Shown: positions 1 through 7,967 of the stretch, piece by piece | Layout: every line of letters begins with the position of its first letter | Position numbering within the stretch: the first letter of the stretch is position 1 | NCBI RefSeq assembly: GCF_042685745.1 | Contig: NZ_JBHUNT010000001.1 | Coordinates: 3,410,001-3,474,000, forward strand | Direction of reading: 5' to 3' | From: Prauserella_A oleivorans | GTDB taxonomy: Bacteria; Actinomycetota; Actinomycetes; Mycobacteriales; Pseudonocardiaceae | Length of the DNA: 64,000 nucleotides | The notes under the pieces: model-generated | What the model was told of the DNA's origin: nothing | Database searches by the model: none | Seen by the model: only the letters and a program-made list of their open reading frames with translations | Translations under genes and position numbers: made by a program

Positions 1-2
1 CG

Positions 3-344
3 TTGCTCACGGCCACCGGCGTCCTGCGCCGCGGCGGGCTCGTCGCCGTGTTCCCGGAAGGCACCCGGGGCGCGGGGGACGTGGCGACGGCGCATCACGG
101 CGCGGCCTGGCTGGTGCGGAACTCGGGTGCCGTGGTGCTGCCCGTGGCGGTGCGCGGCACGCTGGGCACACCGGGACGGCGCCGGTTCCGCCCGGTGGTG
201 GACCTGCTCGTCGGGGAACCGTTCACACTGGACGTCGGCCCGGGCCGCGCGGGACTTGCCGAAGGCACCGAGCGCATCCGCGGGACGCTCGCTGCGCTGG
301 TGGACGAGCTCGACAGGGACAGAGAAGAGAAGCAGAGACAATGA
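3..344 (+). CDS. 1-acyl-glycerol-3-phosphate acyltransferase family protein (C-terminal part)
   Basis: Only the C-terminal 113 residues are in the window; the gene begins upstream. The visible part holds FPEGTRG (about residues 18-24 of the fragment), the glycerol-binding motif of PlsC-type acyltransferases that move an acyl chain onto lysophosphatidate at the membrane. It is followed by the usual small beta-rich tail (LPVAVRGT). The HX4D catalytic motif must lie upstream. Its stop overlaps the start of der as ATGA, so the two are translationally coupled. A plsC-like gene directly before der is the common actinobacterial order (cmk-plsC-der). Family is secure; exact acyl acceptor is not. Confidence 0.85.
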   Translation: MLTATGVLRRGGLVAVFPEGTRGAGDVATAHHGAAWLVRNSGAVVLPVAVRGTLGTPGRRRFRPVVDLLVGEPFTLDVGPGRAGLAEGTERIRGTLAALVDELDRDREEKQRQ

Positions 345-1759
345 CCGAAGCAGACGGCACGTGGTCCGACGAGGCCGAGTTCGCCCAGCTGGACGAGCTG
401 GGCGCCGACGCCGAGGCCGACGACGCCGCCGAGCTCAACCAGCCGGTGCTCGCCGTGGTGGGCAGGCCGAACGTCGGCAAGTCCACGCTGGTGAACCGCA
501 TCCTCGGCCGCCGCGAGGCGGTGGTGCAGGACGTGCCGGGCGTGACGCGCGACCGGGTCGCCTACGACGCGCTGTGGAACGGGCGCCGGTTCACGGTGGT
601 CGACACCGGCGGTTGGGAGCCGGGGGCGACCGGACTGCAGGCATCCGTGGCGGCGCAGGCCGAGCTCGCGATGTCCACTTCGGACGCCGTGCTGCTCGTG
701 GTGGACGCCACCGTGGGTGCCACGGCGACGGACGAGGCGGTCGCGAAAGTGCTGCGCCGGTCCAAGCGCCCGGTGATCCTGGCGGCCAACAAGGTCGACG
801 ACGAACGCCTGCTCGCCGAGACCGCGTCGCTGTGGTCACTGGGGCTCGGCGAGCCGCGGCCGGTGAGCGCCTTGCACGGCCGCAGTTCCGGCGACCTGCT
901 CGACGCCATCGTCGACGCACTGCCCGAGGCGCCCCGGGACGCCGAGCGCGCCGCGGGCGGACCACGCCGGGTGGCGCTGGTGGGCAAGCCGAACGTCGGC
1001 AAGTCCAGCCTGCTCAACAAGCTCACCGGCGAGGAACGCGCCGTGGTGGACTCGGTCGCGGGCACGACGGTGGACCCGGTGGACTCCCTCGTGGAGCTCG
1101 ACGGCCAGCTGTGGCGCTTCATCGACACCGCGGGCCTGCGCAAGCGCGTGCAGACGGCCAGCGGCACCGAGTACTACGCGTCGCTGCGGACCAAGACCGC
1201 GATCGACGCCGCCGAAGTGGTCATCGTGCTGCTCGACGCGAGCGAACCGGTGTCCGAACAGGACCTTCGCGTGGTGACCATGGTCGCCGAGGCCGGGCGG
1301 GCGCTCGTGCTGGCGTTCAACAAGTGGGACCTCGTGGACGAGGACCGCCGCCATCGGCTGGAGCGGGAACTCGACCGCGGCCTGGTCCGGGTTCCGTGGG
1401 CCGAGCGGGTGAACATCTCCGCGCTCACCGGCCGGGCCGTGCGCAAGCTCGCGCCCGCGCTGCGGACCGCGCTCGCCTCCTGGGACCAGCGCGTGCCCAC
1501 CGGCCAGCTCAACGGGTGGTTGTCCGATCTGGTCGCCGCGACCCCGCCGCCGGTGCGTGGCGGCAAGCAGCCGAAGGTGCTCTTCGCGACACAGGCCGGG
1601 ATCCGGCCGCCGACACTCGTGCTGTTCACCACCGGCTTCCTCGAGGCCGGGTATCGCCGGTTCATCGAGCGCAAGTTCCGCGAACGCTTCGGGTTCCGTG
1701 GCACGCCGGTGCGGATCAACGTCCGGGTGCGGGAGAAGAAGCCGAGGAAGCCGCGGTAG
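341..1759 (+). CDS. der: Ribosome biogenesis GTPase Der (EngA)
   Basis: Essential GTPase that binds the 50S subunit late in ribosome assembly. The 472-residue product has the diagnostic tandem G domains: first P-loop GRPNVGKSTL near residue 41 and second GKPNVGKSSL near residue 213, with matching DTGGW and DTAGL switch II motifs and NKVD/NKWD G4 motifs. A C-terminal KH-like domain ends in a basic KKPRKPR tail. An acidic N-terminal extension of about 35 residues precedes the first G domain, as in other actinobacterial Der proteins. The start codon overlaps the stop of the upstream acyltransferase. Assignment is secure. Confidence 0.97.
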   Translation: MTEADGTWSDEAEFAQLDELGADAEADDAAELNQPVLAVVGRPNVGKSTLVNRILGRREAVVQDVPGVTRDRVAYDALWNGRRFTVVDTGGWEPGATGLQASVAAQAELAMSTSDAVLLVVDATVGATATDEAVAKVLRRSKRPVILAANKVDDERLLAETASLWSLGLGEPRPVSALHGRSSGDLLDAIVDALPEAPRDAERAAGGPRRVALVGKPNVGKSSLLNKLTGEERAVVDSVAGTTVDPVDSLVELDGQLWRFIDTAGLRKRVQTASGTEYYASLRTKTAIDAAEVVIVLLDASEPVSEQDLRVVTMVAEAGRALVLAFNKWDLVDEDRRHRLERELDRGLVRVPWAERVNISALTGRAVRKLAPALRTALASWDQRVPTGQLNGWLSDLVAATPPPVRGGKQPKVLFATQAGIRPPTLVLFTTGFLEAGYRRFIERKFRERFGFRGTPVRINVRVREKKPRKPR

Positions 1760-1790
1760 GGATTGCTCCGGCAGTGGACTGCACGGCGGT

Positions 1791-1809
1791 GCGGCTGACG
1801 GCCAGCCGC
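1791..1809. terminator. Short hairpin between convergent genes
   Basis: GCGGCTG and CAGCCGC form a 7-bp stem around a 5-base loop, between the end of der and the end of the convergent tetR-type gene. There is no T-run, so a terminator role is only plausible. Confidence 0.35.
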
Positions 1810-1860
1810 CCGCCGCTCCACCGCTGATGACGCTGCGTCAGGCGTGTCCGTGGCGTGGGG

Positions 1861-2484
1861 TCACGGCCCGGTGAGAGCAGCCGTCGCGACCCGCGTGATC
1901 TCGGCGACGACGTCCTCCATCGGCACGCGCCTGCCGCCGGCCGCGCAGTGATAGCCGAGCTCGTTGACGGCACCGATGAGCGCGACGGCGCTGAGGTGGA
2001 AGTCTCGCGCCATCCCCTCGCCGTGGGCCACGCCGCGCTCGGCCTCGGCGACGAGAAACGCCGCCCACCGCTCGCGCCAGGCGAGCCGGTGCCGCTCGAC
2101 GGCCTCGCTCACGCCGACGACTTCCACAAAGGACAGCCGGGCCCAGCGTGGGTCCGTGGCCGTGGCCGCGAGGTAGGCGCGCACGGCGTGTTCGAGCCGC
2201 ACGGCCAGCGGAGCGTCGCCCATCTCGGCGAACACGGCCGACACAGCGGCCATGGCACGTTCCAGCACGATGTCGTGCAGGGTCATCAGCAGGGCCTCGC
2301 GTCCCGTGAACTCCTCGTAGAAGTTGCGCGTGGACACCCCGGCCGCCGCGCACAGCCGTTCGATCGACGTGGCCGCGTAGCCCTCGGTGCCGAACAGCTC
2401 GAGCCCCGCGTCGAGCAGGCGCTGCCTGCGCTCGGCGCGGCGATCGGCCGCCGTCCGGCCGCCGTAGACCCGATCGGCCACCAC
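1861..2484 (-). CDS. TetR/AcrR family transcriptional regulator
   Basis: 207 residues. The N-terminal helix-turn-helix reads LLDAGLELFGTEGYAATSIE followed by LCAAAGVSTRNFYEEF (roughly residues 24-60), the classic TetR DNA-binding domain. The rest is a helical ligand-binding/dimerisation domain with no recognisable specificity signature. The GTG start at 2484 is preceded by TGAGGTG. It lies 6 bp behind the ROK-family gene on the same strand, so the two regulators probably form one transcript. Ligand and targets cannot be read from the sequence. Confidence 0.9.
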   Translation of the reverse strand: MVADRVYGGRTAADRRAERRQRLLDAGLELFGTEGYAATSIERLCAAAGVSTRNFYEEFTGREALLMTLHDIVLERAMAAVSAVFAEMGDAPLAVRLEHAVRAYLAATATDPRWARLSFVEVVGVSEAVERHRLAWRERWAAFLVAEAERGVAHGEGMARDFHLSAVALIGAVNELGYHCAAGGRRVPMEDVVAEITRVATAALTGP

Positions 2485-2490
2485 CTCAGG

Positions 2491-3813
2491 TTAGAACAGG
2501 GGCGTGCGCAGCGGGACCTCGACGAGTGAGGGCCTGCCGGCAGGCGCTCCGGCCTCGACCCAGTGGGCCAGGCGCTCGGCCGTGAACAGCTCGTCGATGA
2601 CCATGAACGCCGCGCCGACGAGGCCTGCCCGGTCGCTCAGCGTCGACCGTGTGATGCGCAGCTCGCGTGTGGCCAGCGGCAGCGATCGCCGGTACACCGA
2701 CTCGCGGACGGCTGCGAGCAGCAGGTCGCCGGCGCCGGCGACGCCGCCACCGATGATGACCAGCGCCGGGTTGTAGAAGCTCACCAGGGTCGCGAGCAGG
2801 CTGCCGACCAGTCTGCCCGCCCGGGTGAGCAGTTCGACGGACGTGCGGTCCCCGCTCTGCGCGGCGCGGGCGACGTCCGCTGCGGTGACGCGTCCGGCGT
2901 CGGCGAGGACGCCGGCGAGGTACTCGCTGCGGCCCTCCCGTGCGGCGGCCTCGCCGTCCCGCGCGATGGCGGCGCCGCCCGCGTACGCCTCGAGGCAGCC
3001 GGTGTTGCCGCAGCGGCACACGACTTCTGTGTCGTCGGCCACAGCGGCGTGGCCGATGTCCCCGGCGCAGCCCTGGCTTCCCCGGTGCAGCCTGCCGCCC
3101 GACACGAGCCCCGAGCCGATTCCGGTGCCGATCTTGATGTAGAGGATGTCGCGCTGCCCCCGGGCCGACCCGGCGCGCAGCTCGCCGAGCGCCATCGCGT
3201 TCACCTCGTTGTCCACCCACACCGGCGCGTTGTACCGCGTGGTGAACCGGTCGCGCACGGGGTAGCCGTCCCAGCCCGGCATGATCGGCGGGGCGCTCGG
3301 CCGTCCGGTCGCGAACTCCACCGGACCGGGCAGCCCGATGCCGACACCCCAGATCGAGCGAGGGCCGCCGGACGCGCGCACCTGCGTGAGCAGCTCGTCG
3401 AACAGTTCCTCGACGCGGCCGAGGATCCGCTCCGGTCCCTGGGCGATATCAGCTGCCTCCTCATGCTCCGCCAGGACGGTCCCGGCGAGATCGGTGACGC
3501 CCGCGCCGATGCTCGTGGCGCCGAGCTCCGCGGCCAGGATCACGCCCGCGCGGGCGCGGAACCGGAGCTCGCGGGGCGCGCGGCCTCCGCTCGACGGTCC
3601 GAGTTCGCCTTCCTCCAGCAGTCCGCGGTCGATGAGCTGGTTGACGCGCTGGGTCACGACGGTCCGGCCGAGACCGGAACGCCTGCCGATCTCCGGGCGG
3701 GTGCGCGCCGTTCCGGACCGCACGAGATCGAGCACCGACACCAGACTGTCGACGTGTTCCGGGGTGAACCCGGCAGTGCTCCGTGTCGTCCGCGGCAGCT
3801 GCACGCCGCCCAT
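2491..3813 (-). CDS. ROK family transcriptional regulator
   Basis: 440 residues with the NagC/XylR architecture. An N-terminal winged helix (about 15-80, RPEIGRRSGLGRTVVTQRVN) is followed by an ASKHA-fold ROK domain with the sugar/ATP motif GTGIGSGL. The zinc motif CRCGNTGCLEAYAGG (about residue 270) is complete. Such proteins repress sugar-utilisation genes and respond to a sugar or sugar phosphate. The start is supported by GGTGGAAAG upstream. No sugar transport or catabolic genes lie beside it; the next gene on the strand is a TetR regulator 6 bp away. Inducer unknown. Confidence 0.92.
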   Translation of the reverse strand: MGGVQLPRTTRSTAGFTPEHVDSLVSVLDLVRSGTARTRPEIGRRSGLGRTVVTQRVNQLIDRGLLEEGELGPSSGGRAPRELRFRARAGVILAAELGATSIGAGVTDLAGTVLAEHEEAADIAQGPERILGRVEELFDELLTQVRASGGPRSIWGVGIGLPGPVEFATGRPSAPPIMPGWDGYPVRDRFTTRYNAPVWVDNEVNAMALGELRAGSARGQRDILYIKIGTGIGSGLVSGGRLHRGSQGCAGDIGHAAVADDTEVVCRCGNTGCLEAYAGGAAIARDGEAAAREGRSEYLAGVLADAGRVTAADVARAAQSGDRTSVELLTRAGRLVGSLLATLVSFYNPALVIIGGGVAGAGDLLLAAVRESVYRRSLPLATRELRITRSTLSDRAGLVGAAFMVIDELFTAERLAHWVEAGAPAGRPSLVEVPLRTPLF

Positions 3814-3918
3814 CTTTCCACCACGTCGCGGAACGAAGCAGAGTCTGTGGTGGGATGAAAGAAGGTTGGCGATGCGTTACCGACCGCTGACGGGTACAGC
3901 TGGAGACAGGAGGTACGT

Positions 3919-4830
3919 GTGGTGTCGGATCCGGACGAGTTGTACGCAGTGGATTCCGACCTCCCCGTTCTGGACGGAGCGGTGTTGCTGTATCACTTCG
4001 ACGGCTACATCGACGCCGGCTCGGCGGGCAGCGTTCTCGCCGATCACCTCGTCGAGGATCTCGACGGTCCGATCGTCGCGCGATTCGACGTCGACCGGCT
4101 CCTTGACTACCGCTCGCGCCGTCCCACCATGACGTTCGACGGGGACCACTGGGAGGACTACGACGCGCCCGAGCTCGCCGTCCGGTTGCTGCACGACGCC
4201 AACGACACTCCGTTCCTGTTGCTCACCGGCCCGGAACCGGACCGTGAATGGGAACTGTTCGCCGAAGCGGTGCGACAGCTGGTGCAGCGTTGGCACGTCC
4301 GGCTGAGCGTGGAGTTCCAGGGCATCCCGATGGCCGTTCCGCACACCCGCCCGCTCGGCGTGACCGCACACGCGACCCGGTCGGAGCTGGTGCGCGAGTT
4401 CACCCCGATGTTCAACCGGGTCCAGATTCCCGGCAGCGCGGAGGCGCTGCTGGAGCTGCGGCTCGGACAGTCCGGGCACGACGCCGTGGGCTTCGCCGCC
4501 CACGTCCCGCACTACCTCGCCAACGCGCGTTATCCGGGCGCGGCGCTGACCCTGCTCGACGCGATCCAACGGGTCACCGGGCTGGAGCTGCCCGCCGACG
4601 CGCTGCGCGAGGCGTCGCGCCGCACCGATGTCGAGGTCGATCGGCAGGTGCGCGAGTCCGCGGAGGCCGCCGACGTGGTGAGCGCGCTGGAACGCCAGTA
4701 CGACGCCTTCACGGCGGCCACCGGCAACCTCCTCGCCGAGGAGGGTGAGATGCCCACCGGCGAGGAGATCGCGAGCCAGTTCGAGAAGTTCCTCGCCGAG
4801 CAGCAGGGCAACGACTCGACCGACTCCTGA
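3919..4830 (+). CDS. PAC2 family protein
   Basis: 303 residues matching the PAC2 (proteasome assembly chaperone 2-like) family, widespread in actinobacteria and without a proven bacterial function. The typical early segment (DGAVLLYHFDGYIDAGSAG), the middle LLTGPEPDREWELF and the acidic C-terminus are all present. The GTG at 3919 is chosen because AGGAGGT sits five bases upstream. It is divergent from the ROK regulator, with about 100 bp between the starts. Family placement is firm; the role is unknown. Confidence 0.9.
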   Translation: MVSDPDELYAVDSDLPVLDGAVLLYHFDGYIDAGSAGSVLADHLVEDLDGPIVARFDVDRLLDYRSRRPTMTFDGDHWEDYDAPELAVRLLHDANDTPFLLLTGPEPDREWELFAEAVRQLVQRWHVRLSVEFQGIPMAVPHTRPLGVTAHATRSELVREFTPMFNRVQIPGSAEALLELRLGQSGHDAVGFAAHVPHYLANARYPGAALTLLDAIQRVTGLELPADALREASRRTDVEVDRQVRESAEAADVVSALERQYDAFTAATGNLLAEEGEMPTGEEIASQFEKFLAEQQGNDSTDS

Positions 4831-5364
4831 TCCCGGCGCTGCCCATGTCGCGTGTGGACCCCGGGGAGGCGCGGCGGGTGGAGGGTCGCGAAACGTTCTC
4901 CACCCGCCCGAGTGTGTTGGCAATTACCGGAACGGATCGGTTTCGGGCACGGTAGTGCCGACACCGTTAGGAACCGGGAGACTCCACACCGGACCCGTGT
5001 CGTGTGCCGTTGAAACCGCAACTCCGCGAACACCTTGACATCACCGGGCGGCAGTAGTGTCGTGAAGTGACCTCGTAGCGAGGCTTCGATGCCGAAAAGT
5101 GCGGCGGAGAAGGGGATCGCCGGCGGCGGTCCGACACGAAGTGATGCTCGGGAGCGGTCTGTGACGGCGACGGAAGAGAGAGCGCGAGCGGGCGCCGCGT
5201 GATGATCACCACCTCGTCGCCCGCTTGCTGATTCATGTCCCTGACCACGACAACGGCGTCGGCCTGTGCCCGGTGCGAGCTGTGCCCTCCCGGGCGGAGT
5301 GGCGACTGCTCGTGACCGGTGCGGCCGCCGCACCGCGCCGGATCGCCCACCGGGAGGCACGGTG
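4831..5364. other. Long upstream region of the biosynthetic cluster, no convincing gene
   Basis: This 530-bp gap holds no reading frame with coding character. TTGACA at 5035-5040 is a plausible -35 element, but no good -10 lies at 17 bp. The region probably carries the promoter and control sites of the Pls-like/NRPS operon. I found no Zur-type palindrome here. Confidence 0.4.
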
Positions 5365-5451
5365 ATGTCCACACACGACCGGAATGACCGCGGCGGCGGG
5401 ACGACCGCGACGCGAGCCGGCACACCGGCCGGGGCGAGCCCATGGCCGTGA
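5365..5451 (+). CDS. Possible 28-residue leader ORF overlapping the Pls-like gene
   Basis: ATG at 5365 follows a good ribosome-binding site (GGGAGG at 5352-5357). It opens a 28-codon frame whose TGA (5449-5451) overlaps the ATG of the large downstream gene at 5442. The large gene itself has only a weak Shine-Dalgarno, so translation of this peptide could deliver ribosomes to it. The peptide (MSTHDRNDRGGG...) is hydrophilic and resembles nothing I recognise. It could be chance; conservation in relatives would decide. Confidence 0.3.
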   Translation: MSTHDRNDRGGGTTATRAGTPAGASPWP

Positions 5452-7913
5452 ACACGGGCGACACCGTCCACACCGGAGAGACGCTGGCGGGTGCGCTGGC
5501 GGACATCCTGGCGGGTGTCGTGCGGACCGACACGGTCGGCCACGACAGCCACTTCTTCGACGATCTGGGCGCCAACTCGCTCGTCATGGCGCACTTCTGC
5601 GCGAAGGTCCGAAAGCACCCCGGGTTGCCGCCGGTCTCGATGAAGGACGTCTACCGGTATCCCACCATCTCCGGCCTGGCGACGGCGCTTCTCGACGGGG
5701 CGCCCGTCCGGGACCAGGCCCCCGCACCGGTTCCCGTCGCGGTGCCCACCCGGGCGACGACCGGCCGGTACGTCCTCTGTGGCCTGCTGCAGGTGCTGGC
5801 CTTCCTCGGCTACTCGGCGATCGCCGGCCTCGTCGTCGGCCGGGGTTACGAGTGGGTGTCGCAGGCCGCCGGGCCGGCCGACGTCTATGCGCGGTCCGTT
5901 GTGGTCGGCAGCGCGGCTTTCGCCGGCATGTGCCTGTTCCCGATCGGTGCCAAGTGGATCCTCGTCGGCCGGTGGAAGTCCCGCGAGTTCCCGGTGTGGG
6001 GCGCGGAGTACTTCCGGCTGTGGGTCGTCAAGGTCCTGTTGCACGCCAACCCGATCGTGCTCTTCGCGGGCAACCCGCTGTTCGTGCTGTACCTGCGTGC
6101 GCTCGGTGCCAAGGTCGGCAGGCACGTCACGTTCCTCAGCCCGACGGTGCCGGTCTGTACCGACCTGCTGACCATCGGCGACGGCACCGTCGTGCGCAGA
6201 GGTGCCCGCCTCCTCGGCTACCGCGCCCAGGCGGGACATATCCAGACCGGTCGGGTGACCCTGGGCCGGGACGCCTACGTCGGTGAGCAGGCCGTGCTGG
6301 ACATCGACACGGCGATCGGTGACGGAAGCCGGCTCGCGCACGCGTCGGCGCTGCACACCGGCGTGACCGTGCCGCCGGGGGAGTACTGGCACGGCTCGCC
6401 CGCCCAGCGCGCGCCGGTGGATGCCGCCGGTGTCCCACCGGTGCCGTGCGGCACCCTGCGCCGCGCGCTATACGGTGTGGCGACGGTGCTGCAGCTGGTG
6501 GTGGTGTACCTGCCATTGGGCGTCGGCGGCCTGTACATGCTGCTGACCGAAATTCCCGCACTCGCCCCGATTCTGGTGCCGGGCGCCGGGCACGTCACGT
6601 CGGCGCGGTTCTACCTCGTCGCGTTCGTCGTCTCGCTCGTGACGTTCTTCGGGGTCACGCTCGCGGGGCTCACCCTGGTGTTCGGGCTCGCGCGGCTGCT
6701 GAACCTGCTGGTGCGGCCGGACCGGGTGTATCCGCTGTACGGCCTGCACTACTCCCTGCACCGCGCGGTCACCCGGCTCACCAACGTCCGGTTCTACCTG
6801 TGGCTGGTGGGCGACAGCTCCTACGTCGTGCACTACCTGCGCGCCCTCGGCTACGACCTGTCGAGGGTCGAGCAGACCGGATCGAACTTCGGCACGATGG
6901 TGCGGCAGGACACGCCCTACCTGACGATGGTCGGCACGGGCACGATGGTGGCCGACGGCCTGGCGGTGGTGAACGCCGACTACTCCGGCACGTCGTTCCG
7001 CGTGTCCCGCACGACCATCGGCCCACGCAACTTCCTCGGCAACGGCGTCGTCTATCCCGCGCAGGGCCGGACCGGCGACAACTGCTTGCTCGCCACGAAG
7101 GTGATGGTGCCCCTCGACGGGCCGGTGCGGGAAGGCGTGGGACTGCTCGGCTCGCCCGCGTTCGAGATCCCCCGGTCGGTCGAGCGTGACACCCGCTTCG
7201 ACCATTTCCGCACGGGGGAGGAGTTCCGCAGGCGGCTGTCGGCGAAGAACCGGTACAACCTGCGCACCATGGGCGTCATGCTGGCCCTGCGCTGGCTGTC
7301 CGTGTTCGGCTTGACGCTGATCGGGCTGGCGGCGGCGGATCTCTACGACGTGCTGGGCGGGGCGGCGGTGAGCGTGTCCCTGGCGGGCGGTGTGGTCTTC
7401 ACGACTGTCTACTTCGTCCTGGTGGAACGCTGCCTCACGCGGTTCCGCCCGCTGCGGCCCCGCCTGTGCTCGATCTATGAACCGTACTTCTGGTGGCACG
7501 AGCGACTGTGGAAGGTCCCGGAGACCCATTTCCCGTTGTTCAACGGGACACCGTTGAAGACCCTGCTGTGGCGCATGCTGGGAGTCCGGATCGGCCGGCG
7601 CGTGTTCGACGACGGCTGTCATCTGACGGAACGGACGCTCGTCACGATCGGCGACGACTGCACCTTGAACCCGGGAAGCGAGATCCAGTGCCACTCCCAG
7701 GAGGACGGCACGTTCAAGTCCGACCGCACCACGCTCGGCTCCGCCTGCACGCTCGGCGTCGGAGCACTCGTGCACTACGGCGTGACGGTGGGGGACGGCG
7801 CGGAGGTGCTGCCCGACTCGTTCGTCATGAAGGGCGAGGAGGTGCCGGCGCGGGCCCGGTGGGGCGGCAACCCGGCCACGGAGGTGCGGCGTGCGTACTG
7901 TCGCCCGGTCTGA
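5442..7913 (+). CDS. Pls-type membrane peptide-forming protein with N-terminal carrier domain
   Basis: 823 residues. Residues 10-85 form an acyl/peptidyl carrier domain with FFDDLGANSL, phosphopantetheine serine at 46. After a Pro/Ala linker come six membrane segments in three pairs (near 108-170, 345-425 and 605-660). They alternate with three soluble blocks rich in hexapeptide-repeat sequence, such as TIGDGTVVRRGA, TIGPRNFLGNGVVY and TIGDDCTLNPGS. This is the layout of the C-terminal half of epsilon-poly-L-lysine synthetase (Pls: A-T, then six TMs around C1-C3) and the NRPS terminal domain TIGR02353. The C domains of Pls join monomers iteratively at the membrane. Unlike Pls there is no adenylation domain; that activity sits in the next gene. 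Polymer versus short oligomer cannot be decided. Confidence 0.85.
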   Translation: MAVNTGDTVHTGETLAGALADILAGVVRTDTVGHDSHFFDDLGANSLVMAHFCAKVRKHPGLPPVSMKDVYRYPTISGLATALLDGAPVRDQAPAPVPVAVPTRATTGRYVLCGLLQVLAFLGYSAIAGLVVGRGYEWVSQAAGPADVYARSVVVGSAAFAGMCLFPIGAKWILVGRWKSREFPVWGAEYFRLWVVKVLLHANPIVLFAGNPLFVLYLRALGAKVGRHVTFLSPTVPVCTDLLTIGDGTVVRRGARLLGYRAQAGHIQTGRVTLGRDAYVGEQAVLDIDTAIGDGSRLAHASALHTGVTVPPGEYWHGSPAQRAPVDAAGVPPVPCGTLRRALYGVATVLQLVVVYLPLGVGGLYMLLTEIPALAPILVPGAGHVTSARFYLVAFVVSLVTFFGVTLAGLTLVFGLARLLNLLVRPDRVYPLYGLHYSLHRAVTRLTNVRFYLWLVGDSSYVVHYLRALGYDLSRVEQTGSNFGTMVRQDTPYLTMVGTGTMVADGLAVVNADYSGTSFRVSRTTIGPRNFLGNGVVYPAQGRTGDNCLLATKVMVPLDGPVREGVGLLGSPAFEIPRSVERDTRFDHFRTGEEFRRRLSAKNRYNLRTMGVMLALRWLSVFGLTLIGLAAADLYDVLGGAAVSVSLAGGVVFTTVYFVLVERCLTRFRPLRPRLCSIYEPYFWWHERLWKVPETHFPLFNGTPLKTLLWRMLGVRIGRRVFDDGCHLTERTLVTIGDDCTLNPGSEIQCHSQEDGTFKSDRTTLGSACTLGVGALVHYGVTVGDGAEVLPDSFVMKGEEVPARARWGGNPATEVRRAYCRPV

Positions 7914-7923
7914 TTCGTTGATA

Positions 7924-7936
7924 GTCCACTGTGGAC
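7924..7936. promoter_or_regulatory. Perfect palindrome between the two assembly-line genes
   Basis: GTCCAC-T-GTGGAC is a perfect 6+1+6 palindrome in the short gap between the Pls-like gene and the A-T gene. It could be an operator or an mRNA hairpin setting the ratio of the two proteins. Function is a guess. Confidence 0.3.
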
Positions 7937-7967
7937 GATATGGCGAGGCGTGAGCGAGGAGGAGCCG

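Noticed and set aside
127..1827. Long open frame of 566 codons overlapping der in another frame
   Set aside because: Arg/Gly/Ala-rich translation with no motif; it is the shadow of der, whose GTPase motifs are unmistakable.
5035..5060. TTGACA with TAGTGT as promoter of the biosynthetic operon
   Set aside because: Spacing is only about 14 bp, too short for a normal housekeeping promoter; kept only as a remark in the intergenic entry.
5236..5316. Short cysteine-rich ORF (26 codons) upstream of the Pls-like gene
   Set aside because: No ribosome-binding site and no overlap with anything; cysteines arise from a TGC-rich stretch.
4530..6392. 620-codon minus-strand frame across the intergenic gap before the Pls-like gene
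   Set aside because: It crosses two well-supported plus-strand genes, has biased composition and shows no family motif; typical of GC-rich shadow frames.
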